A DNA stretch of 64,000 nt from contig PNMZ01000002.1 of assembly GCA_013823945.1 (NCBI GenBank), positions 124,001 through 188,000 on the forward strand, in the 5' to 3' direction. The notes under the pieces were generated by a model. It was not told the DNA's origin. It saw nothing but the letters and a program-made list of their open reading frames with translations, and ran no database searches. The translations under genes and the position numbers were made by a program. The DNA comes from a bacterium (GTDB taxonomy: Bacteria > Armatimonadota > Fimbriimonadia > Fimbriimonadales > Fimbriimonadaceae). Below are positions 33,990-43,698 of the stretch, piece after piece (position 1 is the first letter of the stretch; the number at the start of each line of letters is the position of its first letter).

Positions 33990-36031
33990 CGGGTGCTAAT
34001 CGTTACGTTAATCGCGAGTGGAGTTGGTTGCAGTTCAATGCGCGGGTGTTGTTTGAGGCAGAGAATTCGGATAATCCGTTGCTTGAGCGGGTGAAGTATC
34101 TCGCAATTTTTGAATCTAATTTAGATGAGTTTTATATGGTACGGGTTTCGGGATTGATCGAGCAAGAGGCAGCTGGTATGTCGAAAATGACGCCGGACGG
34201 GCTGGATGCAAGTCAGCAGTTGACCATGATTGCGGAGGAAGCGGAGCCATTGCGTCGGCGGGCAGCGGAGATTTCACGAGGGTTGGAGGGTGAGCTCGCA
34301 GCGGAAGGGGTGGTGGTGCGATCGGTTATCGAGCTGTCGCTTGAAGAGCAAGAGGCTTTAACGGAAGTCTTTGAACGTGAAGTTTTTGCGTTGTTGACGC
34401 CGCTAATGATGGCTCCCACGATGACGTTTCCATTCATTAGTAATCGGAGTTTGAACTTGGCGGTGGGACTGGGGGAAGAGGGGAGTGAGCAGTGGGCGCG
34501 GATCAAAGTGCCGCCGGTGTTGCCTCGGTTGATGGCGATTCCGGGGAGAATTCGAGAGTTTGTGTTATTGGAAGATGTGATCGCGGCGAATTTGGCGCAT
34601 CTGTTCCCGGGTGTGGCCGTAACTGGCTCTTACTTGTTCCGAGTTGTCCGGGACGCGGATATCGAGATTCGAGAACTTGAGGCAGCAGATTTGATTGATG
34701 CGGTGGAGAAAACTTTGCGGATGCGTCGGTTTGGCGATCCCGTATTGCTGGAGGTTGAGGAGCGGATGCCGGAGGGGGTGAAGCGGCTCTTGATGGACAA
34801 CCTTGAGCTTCAGTCTTCGGATGTTTTTGAGGTGAATGGTCGCATCGGGATGGATTTTATGTGGGAGTTGGCGGGGGTAGATTTGCCAGCTCTCAAGTTT
34901 GACAAGCACTTGCCTTACCGAAATGAGCGGGTTTGCGATGCGGGCAGTTTGTTTGAAGTATTGAAGCATGAGGACGTGTTAGTTCATCATCCATTCGACG
35001 ATTTTGAACCGGTTCTGTCATTTATTCGATCGGCAGCAAGTGATCCCAGGGTGATTGGGATTAAGCAGTCGCTCTACCGGGTGGGATCGGAGTCACCGGT
35101 GGTTGAGAGTTTGCTTGAGGCGAGTGAGGAGGGGAAGCAAGTTGCGGTGATGGTTGAGCTTAAGGCTCGCTTTGACGAGAGCAACAATTTGGTTTGGTCG
35201 AGGGCGTTGGAGCGGAGTGGGGTTCACGTCACTTACGGGACAGTGGAGATGAAAGTGCATTGTAAGTTGTGTTTAGTGGTGCGGAAAGAAGATTCCGGGA
35301 TTAAGACATATGCGCACATTGGAACAGGGAACTACAATCCGAGTACGGCGAGACTTTACACGGACCTCGGTTTGTTGACGAGCGACCCAGAGATTTGTCA
35401 GGACATAGCAGAGCTGTTCAATTATTTGACGGGGATGAGCGGTCAGGTGAAGTATCGGAAGCTGCTTGTTGCCCCGCTTGACTTACGCGAGGGGATTATT
35501 GATCGGATTGAGCGTGAAGTGGAGGTGTACCGTCAGACTGGTCGGGGCCGGATTGCGTTTAAGCTGAATTCGCTTGTTGATATTGAGGTGATTGATGCCC
35601 TTTATGAAGCGAGTCAGGCAGGAGTGACGGTGGATTTGATTGTGCGTGGGATTTGTTGTCTGCGTCCGGGAGTTGAGGGGCTCAGCGAGAATATCCGGGT
35701 GGTGAGTGTGGTAGGGCGATTTTTGGAGCATTCGCGGGCTTATTATTTTGAGAATGGTGGCGAGGAGGAAGTCTTGATCGGGAGTGCGGATATGATGCGC
35801 CGGAATCTGGATCGCCGGGTTGAGGTTTTGGTACCGCTAGAAGATCAGGATCAAATTGACTATGTGCGGGATGAAGTGATTGGTTTGGCTCTGCTCGACA
35901 ATGTTAAGGCTTGGAGAGGATTGGTAGATGGGCGATATGAGCGCGCGGTTGGTCGGAAGGGGGGTCGTCAACGAAATTCTCAAGTTGAGTTAATGGAAAA
36001 GCCGGCGACAAAGGTTTTGCCGCCGGCTTGA
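33986..36031 (+). CDS. ppk1: Polyphosphate kinase 1
   Basis: Builds polyphosphate from ATP. 681 residues in the usual order: N domain (NREWSWLQFNARVLFEA), H domain, then two phospholipase D-like C domains. The phospho-acceptor His lies in MKVHCKLCLVVR; IGTGNYNPSTARLYTDLG follows. The C-terminal part ends LPPA after a terminator-like hairpin in the coding end. ATG 33986 overlaps the ppx stop and is preferred over 33968. Confidence 0.95.
   Translation: MTGANRYVNREWSWLQFNARVLFEAENSDNPLLERVKYLAIFESNLDEFYMVRVSGLIEQEAAGMSKMTPDGLDASQQLTMIAEEAEPLRRRAAEISRGLEGELAAEGVVVRSVIELSLEEQEALTEVFEREVFALLTPLMMAPTMTFPFISNRSLNLAVGLGEEGSEQWARIKVPPVLPRLMAIPGRIREFVLLEDVIAANLAHLFPGVAVTGSYLFRVVRDADIEIRELEAADLIDAVEKTLRMRRFGDPVLLEVEERMPEGVKRLLMDNLELQSSDVFEVNGRIGMDFMWELAGVDLPALKFDKHLPYRNERVCDAGSLFEVLKHEDVLVHHPFDDFEPVLSFIRSAASDPRVIGIKQSLYRVGSESPVVESLLEASEEGKQVAVMVELKARFDESNNLVWSRALERSGVHVTYGTVEMKVHCKLCLVVRKEDSGIKTYAHIGTGNYNPSTARLYTDLGLLTSDPEICQDIAELFNYLTGMSGQVKYRKLLVAPLDLREGIIDRIEREVEVYRQTGRGRIAFKLNSLVDIEVIDALYEASQAGVTVDLIVRGICCLRPGVEGLSENIRVVSVVGRFLEHSRAYYFENGGEEEVLIGSADMMRRNLDRRVEVLVPLEDQDQIDYVRDEVIGLALLDNVKAWRGLVDGRYERAVGRKGGRQRNSQVELMEKPATKVLPPA
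35999..36029. terminator. Terminator hairpin in the ppk1 3' end
   Basis: AAGCCGGCG and CGCCGGCTT form a perfect 9 bp stem around a 13-base loop, ending 2 bases before the end of ppk1. The convergent M28 peptidase gene lies 13 bp beyond. Confidence 0.65.
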
Positions 36032-36042
36032 AGTGTTTGGCG

Positions 36043-37605
36043 TTAGCTTCCCGATTGGAAGAGGTTTTTGACCGGGCCATCGATGACAATGCGGTTGGAT
36101 TGACTGGCGAACTCGTAAATCAGGCCGTACATGAGTTTGGTTGATTTAGTGAGTTTGGCGAAGTCCACGACTTCGATTTCATCTGATCTTTGGTGATAGT
36201 GCTCGTGGGGTCCGCAGAACATGAAGATCGCAGGGATTCCTTTTTGAACGAAGCTGTAATGATCCGAACGGTAGAAAATTCTCTCTGGGTCATCCATACG
36301 GTCGTAATCGTCGCGGAGCACCATTTTCACGGTGGCGTTGTTGACTTCGGTTAGGGTTTTTGTGATTTGCGAGCTGATTAACTTGGGGCCGATAGCATGG
36401 ATTTCGTTCACGCCGGCGAGCTTTTCGTTGCGGGGGTTGGTATCTCCGGCGGGACGGGACATGGAGACCATGTCGAGGTTTACGTTGAAGACAATTTGTT
36501 TGAGATCAACGGTTGGGTTGTCACAGAAATATTGTGAGCCCCAAAGTCCTTTCTCCTCTCCTGTGTACCAAATGAACAGAGTTGATCGCTTGGGTCGTTG
36601 CCCGGTGGCGATGACTCGCGCGATTTCGAGGAGGGCTACAGTTCCGCTTCCATTGTCGTCGGCTCCGTTGAAGATTGTGTCGCCGGTTCCGTCGGCGGTG
36701 CTCATCCCAACGTGGTCGTAGTGGGCGCCGATTGAGATGTATTCTTTGCTGAGGGTCGGATCAGTTCCGGGGATGATGCCGATGACGTTGTGGGTGATGA
36801 CTTCACGTCGTTGGACATCAAGCTTTAGCGTGATCGTCGGACCAGCCGAAGCGAATTCGGCACGCGCGGCGTTGAGGGCGGCGGTTTTGAGGGATTCACC
36901 GATCTCGGGGGTTACGGTAACAACTGGAAGTGCGGCAACCGGATTGTTGGATTTTGGAGCATAGCGACCGCCGGCAACCATGCGGTCAAGTTGTCGTTTC
37001 CATGATACGGTGCTGGGGTTGTTGGCGATGGTGATGACGGCCACTGCACCGTGTCGCTTGGCGGCAACGGCGGGAGATTCCCAGTTTGGATCGCGGGTGG
37101 CATCACGCATCGTGAGTCCCTCGGGCAAAGCGTTATCGGTGATGACAATTGCCCCTTTGAGTGGTAATCCTTTCATTGGGTCAATGCCTTTGCTGACGTT
37201 GGCCCATCCGGATGCCACAAAAACGGGGGTGGATTGAACATCAGCGGCGGTGAGCCCGGTCGGGAGGAATCCCTCGCCAAGCGTGATGGACTTTCCATCA
37301 ATTGTGAGCATCGAGTTTTCGGCGTTGAGGACGGTGGATTCGAGCGGCATCTTCTGCAGGTATGTGCCGTTTTCTCCACCTGGTTGAACGCCATAGATTT
37401 TTAGTTGTGTGCTAATGAAAAGTGCGGCGATATCGAGCCCGCGTGAGGGTGTGTCTCGGCCCTCGAGGAGGTCGTGGGCAATGAATTCGAGGTTGGACTT
37501 GAGATGCTTCTCTGAAATCTTGTCGACTTCTGGAGCATTGATGGCAAAAGCAGTCGGGGTGAGAAGCAGTCCGAGTAGAACGGGAGCCAAAGTGCGGCGA
37601 ACCAT
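36043..37605 (-). CDS. M28 family zinc peptidase with PA domain
   Basis: A secreted aminopeptidase of 520 residues. Signal peptide PVLLGLLLTPTAFA; PA-type inserted domain at about 110-260; catalytic part with the zinc ligands in SIGAHYDHVGM, FNGADDNGSGTVALLE, WYTGEEKGLWGSQ and RSDHYSFVQKGIPAIF, and a final His in HYHQRSDE. All five expected ligands are present. Releases N-terminal residues from peptides; the preference is unknown. Confidence 0.92.
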   Translation of the reverse strand: MVRRTLAPVLLGLLLTPTAFAINAPEVDKISEKHLKSNLEFIAHDLLEGRDTPSRGLDIAALFISTQLKIYGVQPGGENGTYLQKMPLESTVLNAENSMLTIDGKSITLGEGFLPTGLTAADVQSTPVFVASGWANVSKGIDPMKGLPLKGAIVITDNALPEGLTMRDATRDPNWESPAVAAKRHGAVAVITIANNPSTVSWKRQLDRMVAGGRYAPKSNNPVAALPVVTVTPEIGESLKTAALNAARAEFASAGPTITLKLDVQRREVITHNVIGIIPGTDPTLSKEYISIGAHYDHVGMSTADGTGDTIFNGADDNGSGTVALLEIARVIATGQRPKRSTLFIWYTGEEKGLWGSQYFCDNPTVDLKQIVFNVNLDMVSMSRPAGDTNPRNEKLAGVNEIHAIGPKLISSQITKTLTEVNNATVKMVLRDDYDRMDDPERIFYRSDHYSFVQKGIPAIFMFCGPHEHYHQRSDEIEVVDFAKLTKSTKLMYGLIYEFASQSNRIVIDGPVKNLFQSGS

Positions 37606-37709
37606 GGCACTTTCTACCCCGAACGGAGCTGAATTGTGCCGTTTTTGTAAGAGATTGCGGTTCCGCCACCTTTTGACGGCTCGCAGACGTCCAAATAAGA
37701 GATTAGGTT

Positions 37710-38606
37710 ATGAGTGATTTGAATCGCACACAGATGGCGGCTCCGCCGATGATTGACCCGAACAAAACTCAGCTCGGGGCTCCGATTGACCCGAATCGAA
37801 CAGTGATGGGTTCTCCGAACTACGAGGCGACGGTGACGATCAAGCCAGTTCAGTGTGTGGTTTGCAAGACATTTAATCCTCCGGGCGTGATGTTCTGTGT
37901 CGAGTGCGGATTGATTTTTGACATGGCGTTGGATGGAGATGCATTTGGAGCGCCAGCGGTACAGGTTCCGGTTTTGGTGGATGGCGATGGGCGGGAGTTC
38001 AAGTTGCGGGCAGGTTCGGTAATGGTGGGTCGCCAGGGCGATATATTGGTTGAGGATTCTCGGATGAGCCGACAACATGCGAAAGTGAGTTGGGAAGGGT
38101 CGAGTGTTTTTGTGGAGGACTTGGGCTCGACGAATGGAACTACTGTTAATGGGGAGCGAACGATGGGCAGGGTTTTGGTCGAGAATGGGGCGACGATCAG
38201 CTTTGGTGGGGTTGAAATGAAGCTGGGAATGCCGGGCGAAGCAAACAAGACGCTAGCAGCGATGAGTGGGAAAACGGCGGCAATGACTGCTCCTCCGGTG
38301 GGGACGGGGGCGATGGCACATTTGGTTATCGATGGGAACAAAGTTCCGCTCGTTATGGGACGTCATTCTTTTGGACGAAAAGCGGAAAATGGGATTCAGA
38401 TATCTGATCCTTATGTCAGCGGCCGGCATGGTGAGTTTGAGGTCACAGACGAGGGGGTTTCGATTACGGATTTGGGATCAACGAATGGCACTTTTGTCAA
38501 TGAAGCACGTCTGGCGACGGGCCAGAAGACGTTGATTCATCCCGGGGATGAAGTGCGGCTCGGGCAATATCAGCTCGAAATCGTTTTTGCGGGGCAGTCG
38601 AGCTAG
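37710..38606 (+). CDS. Zinc ribbon protein with two FHA domains
   Basis: 298 residues. The N-terminal 45 residues hold three near-repeats, LNRTQM, PNKTQL and PNRTVM, each with a Thr in the same setting. A four-Cys zinc ribbon follows (Cys49, 52, 63, 66 in CVVCKTF and FCVECG), then FHA1 at about 85-172 (MSRQHAKVSW, LGSTNGTTVNG), a Thr-rich linker, and FHA2 at about 205-295 (VSGRHGEFEV, LGSTNGTFVNE). FHA domains bind phosphothreonine. The PP2C gene starts 3 bp later, suggesting a kinase-phosphatase signalling unit; no kinase gene is in the window. Confidence 0.93.
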   Translation: MSDLNRTQMAAPPMIDPNKTQLGAPIDPNRTVMGSPNYEATVTIKPVQCVVCKTFNPPGVMFCVECGLIFDMALDGDAFGAPAVQVPVLVDGDGREFKLRAGSVMVGRQGDILVEDSRMSRQHAKVSWEGSSVFVEDLGSTNGTTVNGERTMGRVLVENGATISFGGVEMKLGMPGEANKTLAAMSGKTAAMTAPPVGTGAMAHLVIDGNKVPLVMGRHSFGRKAENGIQISDPYVSGRHGEFEVTDEGVSITDLGSTNGTFVNEARLATGQKTLIHPGDEVRLGQYQLEIVFAGQSS

Positions 38607-38609
38607 AAG

Positions 38610-39434
38610 ATGGAAGAGATTACAGCAGAGATTACGGTGGAGGCAGTGGTTCCACAGACGGCTTTGCGGGTGCGCCCAAGGTTGAGTTTTGGCTGCAAAA
38701 CGGATATGGGGAAAGTTCGGGAGAACAACGAAGACAAGCATGAGTTTTTCTTGGCGGAACGGGATGGTGATTTGGCGGCGAAAGGGCATATTTTTGTAGT
38801 GTGTGATGGTATGGGGGGTCACGAAGCGGGGCAGTGCGCAAGTGAAGTTGCGACGAAGACCTTTATCGATGTTTATCGTTCGCACCCGAGCGAAGATTGG
38901 ATGGTTGCGGCTCGGTCGGCAGTTACGGCGGCGACTCGGTTTATCAATGATTTGAGCCGAGCGATGCCGAGTCGGAGGGGAATGGGGACGACTTTGGTTG
39001 CGCTGATCGTGCGCCAAGATCAGGCAATGGTGGTGAACGTGGGGGACTCACGTTGTTACAAGTTGGAAGGGGAAGGGGTGAAACAGGTTACAACGGATCA
39101 CACGTGGGTCGAGGAAACGGTTGCGGCGGGAATGATGTCCCGAGAGGAGGCAGAGGCGCACCAGTATCGCCATGTGATAACTCGCGCGCTTGGGACGGAA
39201 CGCGATGTTGCGTGCGATCTTTTTGAGATGGAGTTACACGAAAGCGATGTTTTTATGCTTTGCTCGGACGGAGTTACGAACCATGTGGGTGACGATCAAA
39301 TCGGGATGATTTTGCGAGGTAGTTCGCCGAGTGAGGCGGCTTGGCGATTGGTTGGTGATGCGCTTGTGGGGGGCGGTTCGGACAATGCGACAGTCATCGT
39401 GGTTCGGATTGATGGATTTGACCGGGTGGATTGA
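38610..39434 (+). CDS. PP2C-type protein phosphatase
   Basis: A Ser/Thr phosphatase of 274 residues dependent on Mn or Mg. The metal-binding motifs are in order: DMGKVRENNEDKHEF, CDGMGGHEAGQCAS, RGMGTTLVALIV, VGDSRCYKL, LCSDGVTNHV and GGSDNATVIVVR. All catalytic Asp residues are kept. It likely dephosphorylates the Thr residues recognised by the FHA protein encoded just upstream. A hairpin covers the stop codon. Confidence 0.94.
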   Translation: MEEITAEITVEAVVPQTALRVRPRLSFGCKTDMGKVRENNEDKHEFFLAERDGDLAAKGHIFVVCDGMGGHEAGQCASEVATKTFIDVYRSHPSEDWMVAARSAVTAATRFINDLSRAMPSRRGMGTTLVALIVRQDQAMVVNVGDSRCYKLEGEGVKQVTTDHTWVEETVAAGMMSREEAEAHQYRHVITRALGTERDVACDLFEMELHESDVFMLCSDGVTNHVGDDQIGMILRGSSPSEAAWRLVGDALVGGGSDNATVIVVRIDGFDRVD

Positions 39435-39447
39435 GTCGCACCCGGTC
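39420..39447. terminator. Terminator hairpin after the PP2C gene
   Basis: GACCGGGTG and CACCCGGTC form a perfect 9 bp stem around a 10-base loop, overlapping the stop and lying 12 bp before the convergent gene end. Confidence 0.65.
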
Positions 39448-39458
39448 AACGATTAGGA

Positions 39459-40157
39459 TTACCAGACTTTCTTCATTAGCCCAGAGAGAATGCCCTTGTC
39501 ATCCAATCCTTCGGGCATGTCTGACCATTTGAGCTTGATTTCGTAAGTCCCTTCCACCCCGGCTCCGACATCGTACTTGCTGAACAGCCAGGTGATTCCG
39601 GCGGGGGTGACTACGAATTGGTTTGCCAGCACGTCGTTCATCGCTTCGTACGGGGGGATATCCCGACTTGCTTTAACGTTGTTCAGCTTCGGGAGGACGT
39701 ACTTATTTGCGAAATCAGCGGGTTTTGTGCCTTTTTTGAGAAGGTCTTGGAGGGAAAGTACGCCAAACTTTCCATCTTTTGGACCGTAAGTGCGACTGAG
39801 ATAAAAGAGTTGGGGATTTGCTCCGCCAGTGAACTGGTAGCCGTTCCACATGACGGAAACGATTCCTGCATTCGCGACGCCGACGATGGGTTGGAGATCG
39901 AGTCCCCAGGACGACCCTTGCCATCCTTCGCGCTCGAAAGTTTTGGCTTCACGCATGAATTCGTCAAAGACTTTTTTCACGGTGGCTTTGAGGTCAGGGT
40001 TTGCAACGCCATTGATGGCGGTTCGGGTTAGGAATTGTGGGTAGGTGGCAGATGCTTCCCATCGATCAGCTTTTTTGGACTGGAAGGCTTCAAATTTTTG
40101 GGCAGTAGCAAGGGTCGCTGCTACGGTGAGGATGAGGACGGCGGCGAGGTGTTTCAT
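39459..40157 (-). CDS. Secreted DUF3298-like protein
   Basis: 232 residues with a signal peptide (AAVLILTVAATLATA). Later strands WNGYQFTGGANPQLF and the C-terminal block VTPAGITWLFSKYDVGAGVE with LKWSDMP resemble the RsiV/DUF3298 domain of anti-sigma factors and of PdaC-type proteins. No membrane helix follows the signal, so it is exported. The protein at 53533-54213 has the same order of motifs and is probably a paralogue. Confidence 0.8.
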   Translation of the reverse strand: MKHLAAVLILTVAATLATAQKFEAFQSKKADRWEASATYPQFLTRTAINGVANPDLKATVKKVFDEFMREAKTFEREGWQGSSWGLDLQPIVGVANAGIVSVMWNGYQFTGGANPQLFYLSRTYGPKDGKFGVLSLQDLLKKGTKPADFANKYVLPKLNNVKASRDIPPYEAMNDVLANQFVVTPAGITWLFSKYDVGAGVEGTYEIKLKWSDMPEGLDDKGILSGLMKKVW

Positions 40158-40234
40158 TGTTGTTCATGTAAATGGACGAATTGGAGTTCAAAATGTGTCT
40201 TTTGTTGCAAGGGATTGGACCATGGGGATTGGGA

Positions 40235-41668
40235 TTAGCTTTTAGTTTGGACGAGAACCTTATCTTCGGTCATTTCGTGAAAAGTGTTGGCGACACCTTC
40301 GCGACCGAATCCGGAATTTTTTACTCCACCGTAGGGCATAGCATCGAATCGAAGTGACGGTGTGTTGTTGATGATGAGGCCGCCGATTTCGAGTTCGTTG
40401 AAGTAGGTTTGGATGCGGGCATGATCTTGGGTGAAGAGGGCAGCATGGATACCAAACTGAGAGGAATTGATCCAGTGGATCGCTTGGTCGTCAGTAGAAT
40501 AGCTTTGGAGCGTGACTAGAGGGGCGAAGGCTTCCTCAATGCCGATGCGCATTTTGCGGGTTGGATTTTCGATAATGGCAGGTTCTATGATGTTGCCAAT
40601 GCGGTGGCCCCCAGAGAGGAGAGTTGCGCCATGGGTCTCAGCATCTTCAATGAGTTCAAGGGCTTTGTCGGCAGCTTCGGTCGTGATCAGGGGGCCGCAA
40701 GTTACGGTCCGATCCATTGGATTTCCAGTTCGGACGGATTCGGTTGCACGGGTGAATTTTTCGCGGAATTCTTGGTATTGGGATTCGTGGCAGAGGATGT
40801 GTTGAAGTGAAATGCAAATTTGGCCAGCGTAGGCAAATGCGCCAGGGACGAGTTTTTGGACGGCATCTTCGATATCGGCATCGGGAGCGATGACAGCGGT
40901 TGCATCGCCGCCAAGTTCGAGACTGACTCGCTTTTTGGGGAGGAGTTCTTTGAGCATCCAGCCGACTTGGGGTGATCCGGTGAAACTCAGCAATCTTATT
41001 CGCGGATCGAGGGCGGCTTTCTGAGTGAGGGCGGGAACGGTATTGAGAACATTTACGACACCATCGGGGCATCCGGCCTCGTGAATGATTCGACCCAGGG
41101 CAAGGGTACAGAGAGCTCCCATGCTGGGGGTTTTGACGACAACGGTATTGCCAGCAGCAAGAGCAGGGGCGATTTTGTGAGCGGCAAGGTTGAGGGGCCA
41201 GTTGTAAGGGACGATGGCGAGGATAGGGCCGACAGGGACGCGAGTTGAGGTGACATGAAGGTTTTGGGAGCGAGAATCTTGGGAGATATCGATCTCGCGC
41301 GTATGATTTTGGAGAGCGAGTTTGGCGGCGAGTTCAAAAGTGATTGCGACGCGAGTGACTTCGGCCTCGGCTTGAGTGATCGGTTTGCCGATTTCTTTGG
41401 CCATAAGTTCGGCAAGTTCGGTAAAACGTTCGCGGACGAGAGAGGCCACTCGATGTAGGAGATCGGCTCGGGTATTAGGGGAGGAGAACTGCCACGACTC
41501 GTAAGCGGTTTCGGCAGCATCAATGGCGGCGGTGACTTCGCTCCATCCGGCTTCGGCGGCGGTGCCAACTAGTTTGTCGTCATAGGGAGCCGAGTGTTGG
41601 GTTTTGCCAATGCTTTGGTCACAAGGGCCGCCAATGAAGACACCATTGATCAAGAGTTCTTGATGCAC
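40235..41668 (-). CDS. NAD(P)-dependent aldehyde dehydrogenase
   Basis: An ALDH-superfamily enzyme of about 477 residues that oxidises an aldehyde to its acid. Motifs: VPYNWPLNLAAHKIAPALAA, LSFTGSPQVGWML, the general base in LELGGDATAVI, and the catalytic Cys in GQICISLQ. The ending FHEMTEDKVLV recalls the PhnY/lactaldehyde dehydrogenase group. An ATG at 41740 is in frame but gives an odd extension; GTG 41668 starts VHQELLINGVFIGG at the family position. Lies divergent from pyrF. The substrate is not evident. Confidence 0.88.
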   Translation of the reverse strand: MHQELLINGVFIGGPCDQSIGKTQHSAPYDDKLVGTAAEAGWSEVTAAIDAAETAYESWQFSSPNTRADLLHRVASLVRERFTELAELMAKEIGKPITQAEAEVTRVAITFELAAKLALQNHTREIDISQDSRSQNLHVTSTRVPVGPILAIVPYNWPLNLAAHKIAPALAAGNTVVVKTPSMGALCTLALGRIIHEAGCPDGVVNVLNTVPALTQKAALDPRIRLLSFTGSPQVGWMLKELLPKKRVSLELGGDATAVIAPDADIEDAVQKLVPGAFAYAGQICISLQHILCHESQYQEFREKFTRATESVRTGNPMDRTVTCGPLITTEAADKALELIEDAETHGATLLSGGHRIGNIIEPAIIENPTRKMRIGIEEAFAPLVTLQSYSTDDQAIHWINSSQFGIHAALFTQDHARIQTYFNELEIGGLIINNTPSLRFDAMPYGGVKNSGFGREGVANTFHEMTEDKVLVQTKS

Positions 41669-41711
41669 GGTTTCATGATGGCATGGGGTTTCGTATAGAA
41701 TGGATGGTGGG

Positions 41712-42422
41712 ATGGGACGAAGAAACAAACATCGCATCATTTGTGCGCTCGATACGGGTGATTTGGACGTTGCTCTTTCAACTGTTCGGAAACTGCGGGA
41801 GTTCTGCGGCGCATTTAAGATTGGTCACGCCTTGACTTTGCCCAATGGTTTGGAGGTGATTGATAGGTTGCAAGATGCCGGGGCGGAGCGAGTGTTTTTG
41901 GATCTGAAATTTCATGACATTCCGAGTAGTGTTGGGATTGCGGTGAGGGAAGCGGCGAAGCATAAGGTTTGGATGATGACCCTTCACTTGAGCGGTGGTC
42001 CGGCGATGCTGAGTGCGGCAGCGGAAGAGGCGAAAATGGTCACGGTGTCTGACCGACCTCTTTTGGTAGGGGTGTCGGTTTTGACTTCAATGGATCAAAA
42101 GACTTTGAACGACGATTTGGGTGTGAGCCGGACGATTGAAGAGCAAATGGTTCATTTGAGTGAGCTGGGGATGCGAGCGGGCATAGATGGAGTGGTTTGT
42201 TCGGTGCATGAAGCGGCAGCTCTTCGAGCGACATTGCCCCATCAAGCGGTTTTAGTGACTCCTGGGATTCGCGCTAATCACGGTGAATCACATGATCAGA
42301 CTCGGATAGGGGACGGTCGAGATGCGATCACGGCGGGTGCGGACTATATGGTTATTGGTCGGGCATTAACGGGGGCGGCCGATCCGGAGCAAGCATTGAA
42401 TGATCTTCGGCTTTGCGACTAG
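41712..42422 (+). CDS. pyrF: Orotidine 5'-phosphate decarboxylase
   Basis: Converts OMP to UMP, the last step of de novo UMP synthesis. 236 residues. The catalytic tetrad core DLKFHDIPSSV is present, as are ICALDTGD near the start and VTPGIR and VIGRALTGAADP at the phosphate site. A second ATG 12 bases earlier (41700) is possible. Its TAG touches the mutY ATG (TAGATG at 42420-42425), so the two are translated as a pair. Confidence 0.95.
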   Translation: MGRRNKHRIICALDTGDLDVALSTVRKLREFCGAFKIGHALTLPNGLEVIDRLQDAGAERVFLDLKFHDIPSSVGIAVREAAKHKVWMMTLHLSGGPAMLSAAAEEAKMVTVSDRPLLVGVSVLTSMDQKTLNDDLGVSRTIEEQMVHLSELGMRAGIDGVVCSVHEAAALRATLPHQAVLVTPGIRANHGESHDQTRIGDGRDAITAGADYMVIGRALTGAADPEQALNDLRLCD

Positions 42423-43430
42423 ATGAGCGATTGGCGGTCGGATTTGTTGGCATGGTTTGACCGTGATCAGAGGACAATGCCTTGGCGGAAAGACTTTCAT
42501 TCTGACCCGTATGCGGTTTGGGTGAGTGAGGTGATGCTCCAGCAGACGACGGTCGCGGCGGTCATTCCATTTTATGAGCGATGGATGGCTCGGTTTCCGA
42601 CGGCAGAAGCGTTGGCGGCAGCGAGCGAAGAGGAGGTTTTGCAGCATTGGCAAGGGCTGGGATACTATTCTCGGGCGAGGAACTTGCATCAGGGAGTTCG
42701 AACTGTGGTTCAGTTCGGGTGGCCACAAACAGTTAAGGAATGGAAAATGATTTCTGGGGTCGGGGATTATACGGCGGGAGCAATTGGATCGATCGCCCAG
42801 GGGATTGTTGTTCCTGCCGTTGACGGCAATGTAGAGCGGGTGTTTTCGCGGCGATTTATGGTTAGTGATACTGGTGAGAAATTAAAGCGCTTTGCAACGT
42901 TTTGGGCTGGTCGCAATGTTGATCCACACCGGCCAGGGGATTGGAACCAGGCGTTAATGGAACTGGGGGCGACGGTTTGCACACCAAAGAATCCCACTTG
43001 TGGGAGGTGTCCAGTTGCGTCAAGTTGTGAGGCGTTGCAGGCGGGACGGGTTGGGGAGTTTCCGGCACCGAAGCCGAGAAAAGACTGGATTGAGTTGGAG
43101 CACGTTACCGTGGTTCCGTTTCGCGGTGATCGAGTTGGATTGGTGCAGGCGAAACGGGGAGAATGGTGGTCGGGACTATGGCAACCGCCGAGAGGGGAAG
43201 TTGGGGCGGATTTGGGGATTGAGATAGGGGAGTTTGTCGGTCGATTTAAGCATGTAGTAACTCGGCATAAGATTCAATTGGAAGTTCGACGGTTAGAAGT
43301 GGAGGGTCATCTGGACGGACTTACTTGGTTTGAATTTGCTGACTTGGATGAAGTTCCGATGAGTGCGCCCGGGAGACGGGCGATTAATCTTGCTCTTGAG
43401 GCAAGTTTAAGGCTTCCTGGGTTGGAATGA
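42423..43430 (+). CDS. mutY: A/G-specific adenine glycosylase
   Basis: Removes adenine mispaired with 8-oxoguanine. 335 residues. Catalytic Glu36 in VSEVMLQQTT, helix-hairpin-helix GVGDYTAGAIGS, catalytic Asp134 in VDGNVERVF, and a four-Cys iron-sulfur cluster (Cys186, 193, 196 and 202, spacing 6-2-5). The C-terminal domain from about 220 is the NUDIX-like part that reads 8-oxoguanine. The 3' end overlaps the convergent 104-residue membrane protein gene by 47 bp. Confidence 0.95.
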   Translation: MSDWRSDLLAWFDRDQRTMPWRKDFHSDPYAVWVSEVMLQQTTVAAVIPFYERWMARFPTAEALAAASEEEVLQHWQGLGYYSRARNLHQGVRTVVQFGWPQTVKEWKMISGVGDYTAGAIGSIAQGIVVPAVDGNVERVFSRRFMVSDTGEKLKRFATFWAGRNVDPHRPGDWNQALMELGATVCTPKNPTCGRCPVASSCEALQAGRVGEFPAPKPRKDWIELEHVTVVPFRGDRVGLVQAKRGEWWSGLWQPPRGEVGADLGIEIGEFVGRFKHVVTRHKIQLEVRRLEVEGHLDGLTWFEFADLDEVPMSAPGRRAINLALEASLRLPGLE

Positions 43431-43698
43431 TCAGCCAGCCCTCGGCTTGGGCGTTGAGGACAAAGAGCAGGGCGATTGTGAGCCCGACGCTGACAAAGAA
43501 GAGGTTGATGACAAATGTGAGCAGAGGAAGGCCGATCTTGCGAGCGAATTTTTCTTGACGAATAATGGATGCGCGAACCTTTTCCCTTTTGTGCGGTGGG
43601 GAGAGATTGATAGCGGCACGTTGGAGTTTACGGCTTCCGGGGCGGCGGATGAGCCAGAGCATAAAAAACCAAATGCGTCGAGCGAGCCAACGCGTCAT
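43384..43698 (-). CDS. Small membrane protein, 104 residues
   Basis: A basic N-terminus with a membrane helix (RRIWFFMLWLIRR) and a C-terminal helix (LLTFVINLFFVSVGLTIALL). Not recognised. Its ATG (43698-43696) overlaps the stop of the ADP-ribosylglycohydrolase-like gene upstream, a coupling that supports its reality despite its overlap with mutY. Confidence 0.55.
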   Translation of the reverse strand: MTRWLARRIWFFMLWLIRRPGSRKLQRAAINLSPPHKREKVRASIIRQEKFARKIGLPLLTFVINLFFVSVGLTIALLFVLNAQAEGWLIIPTQEALNLPQEQD

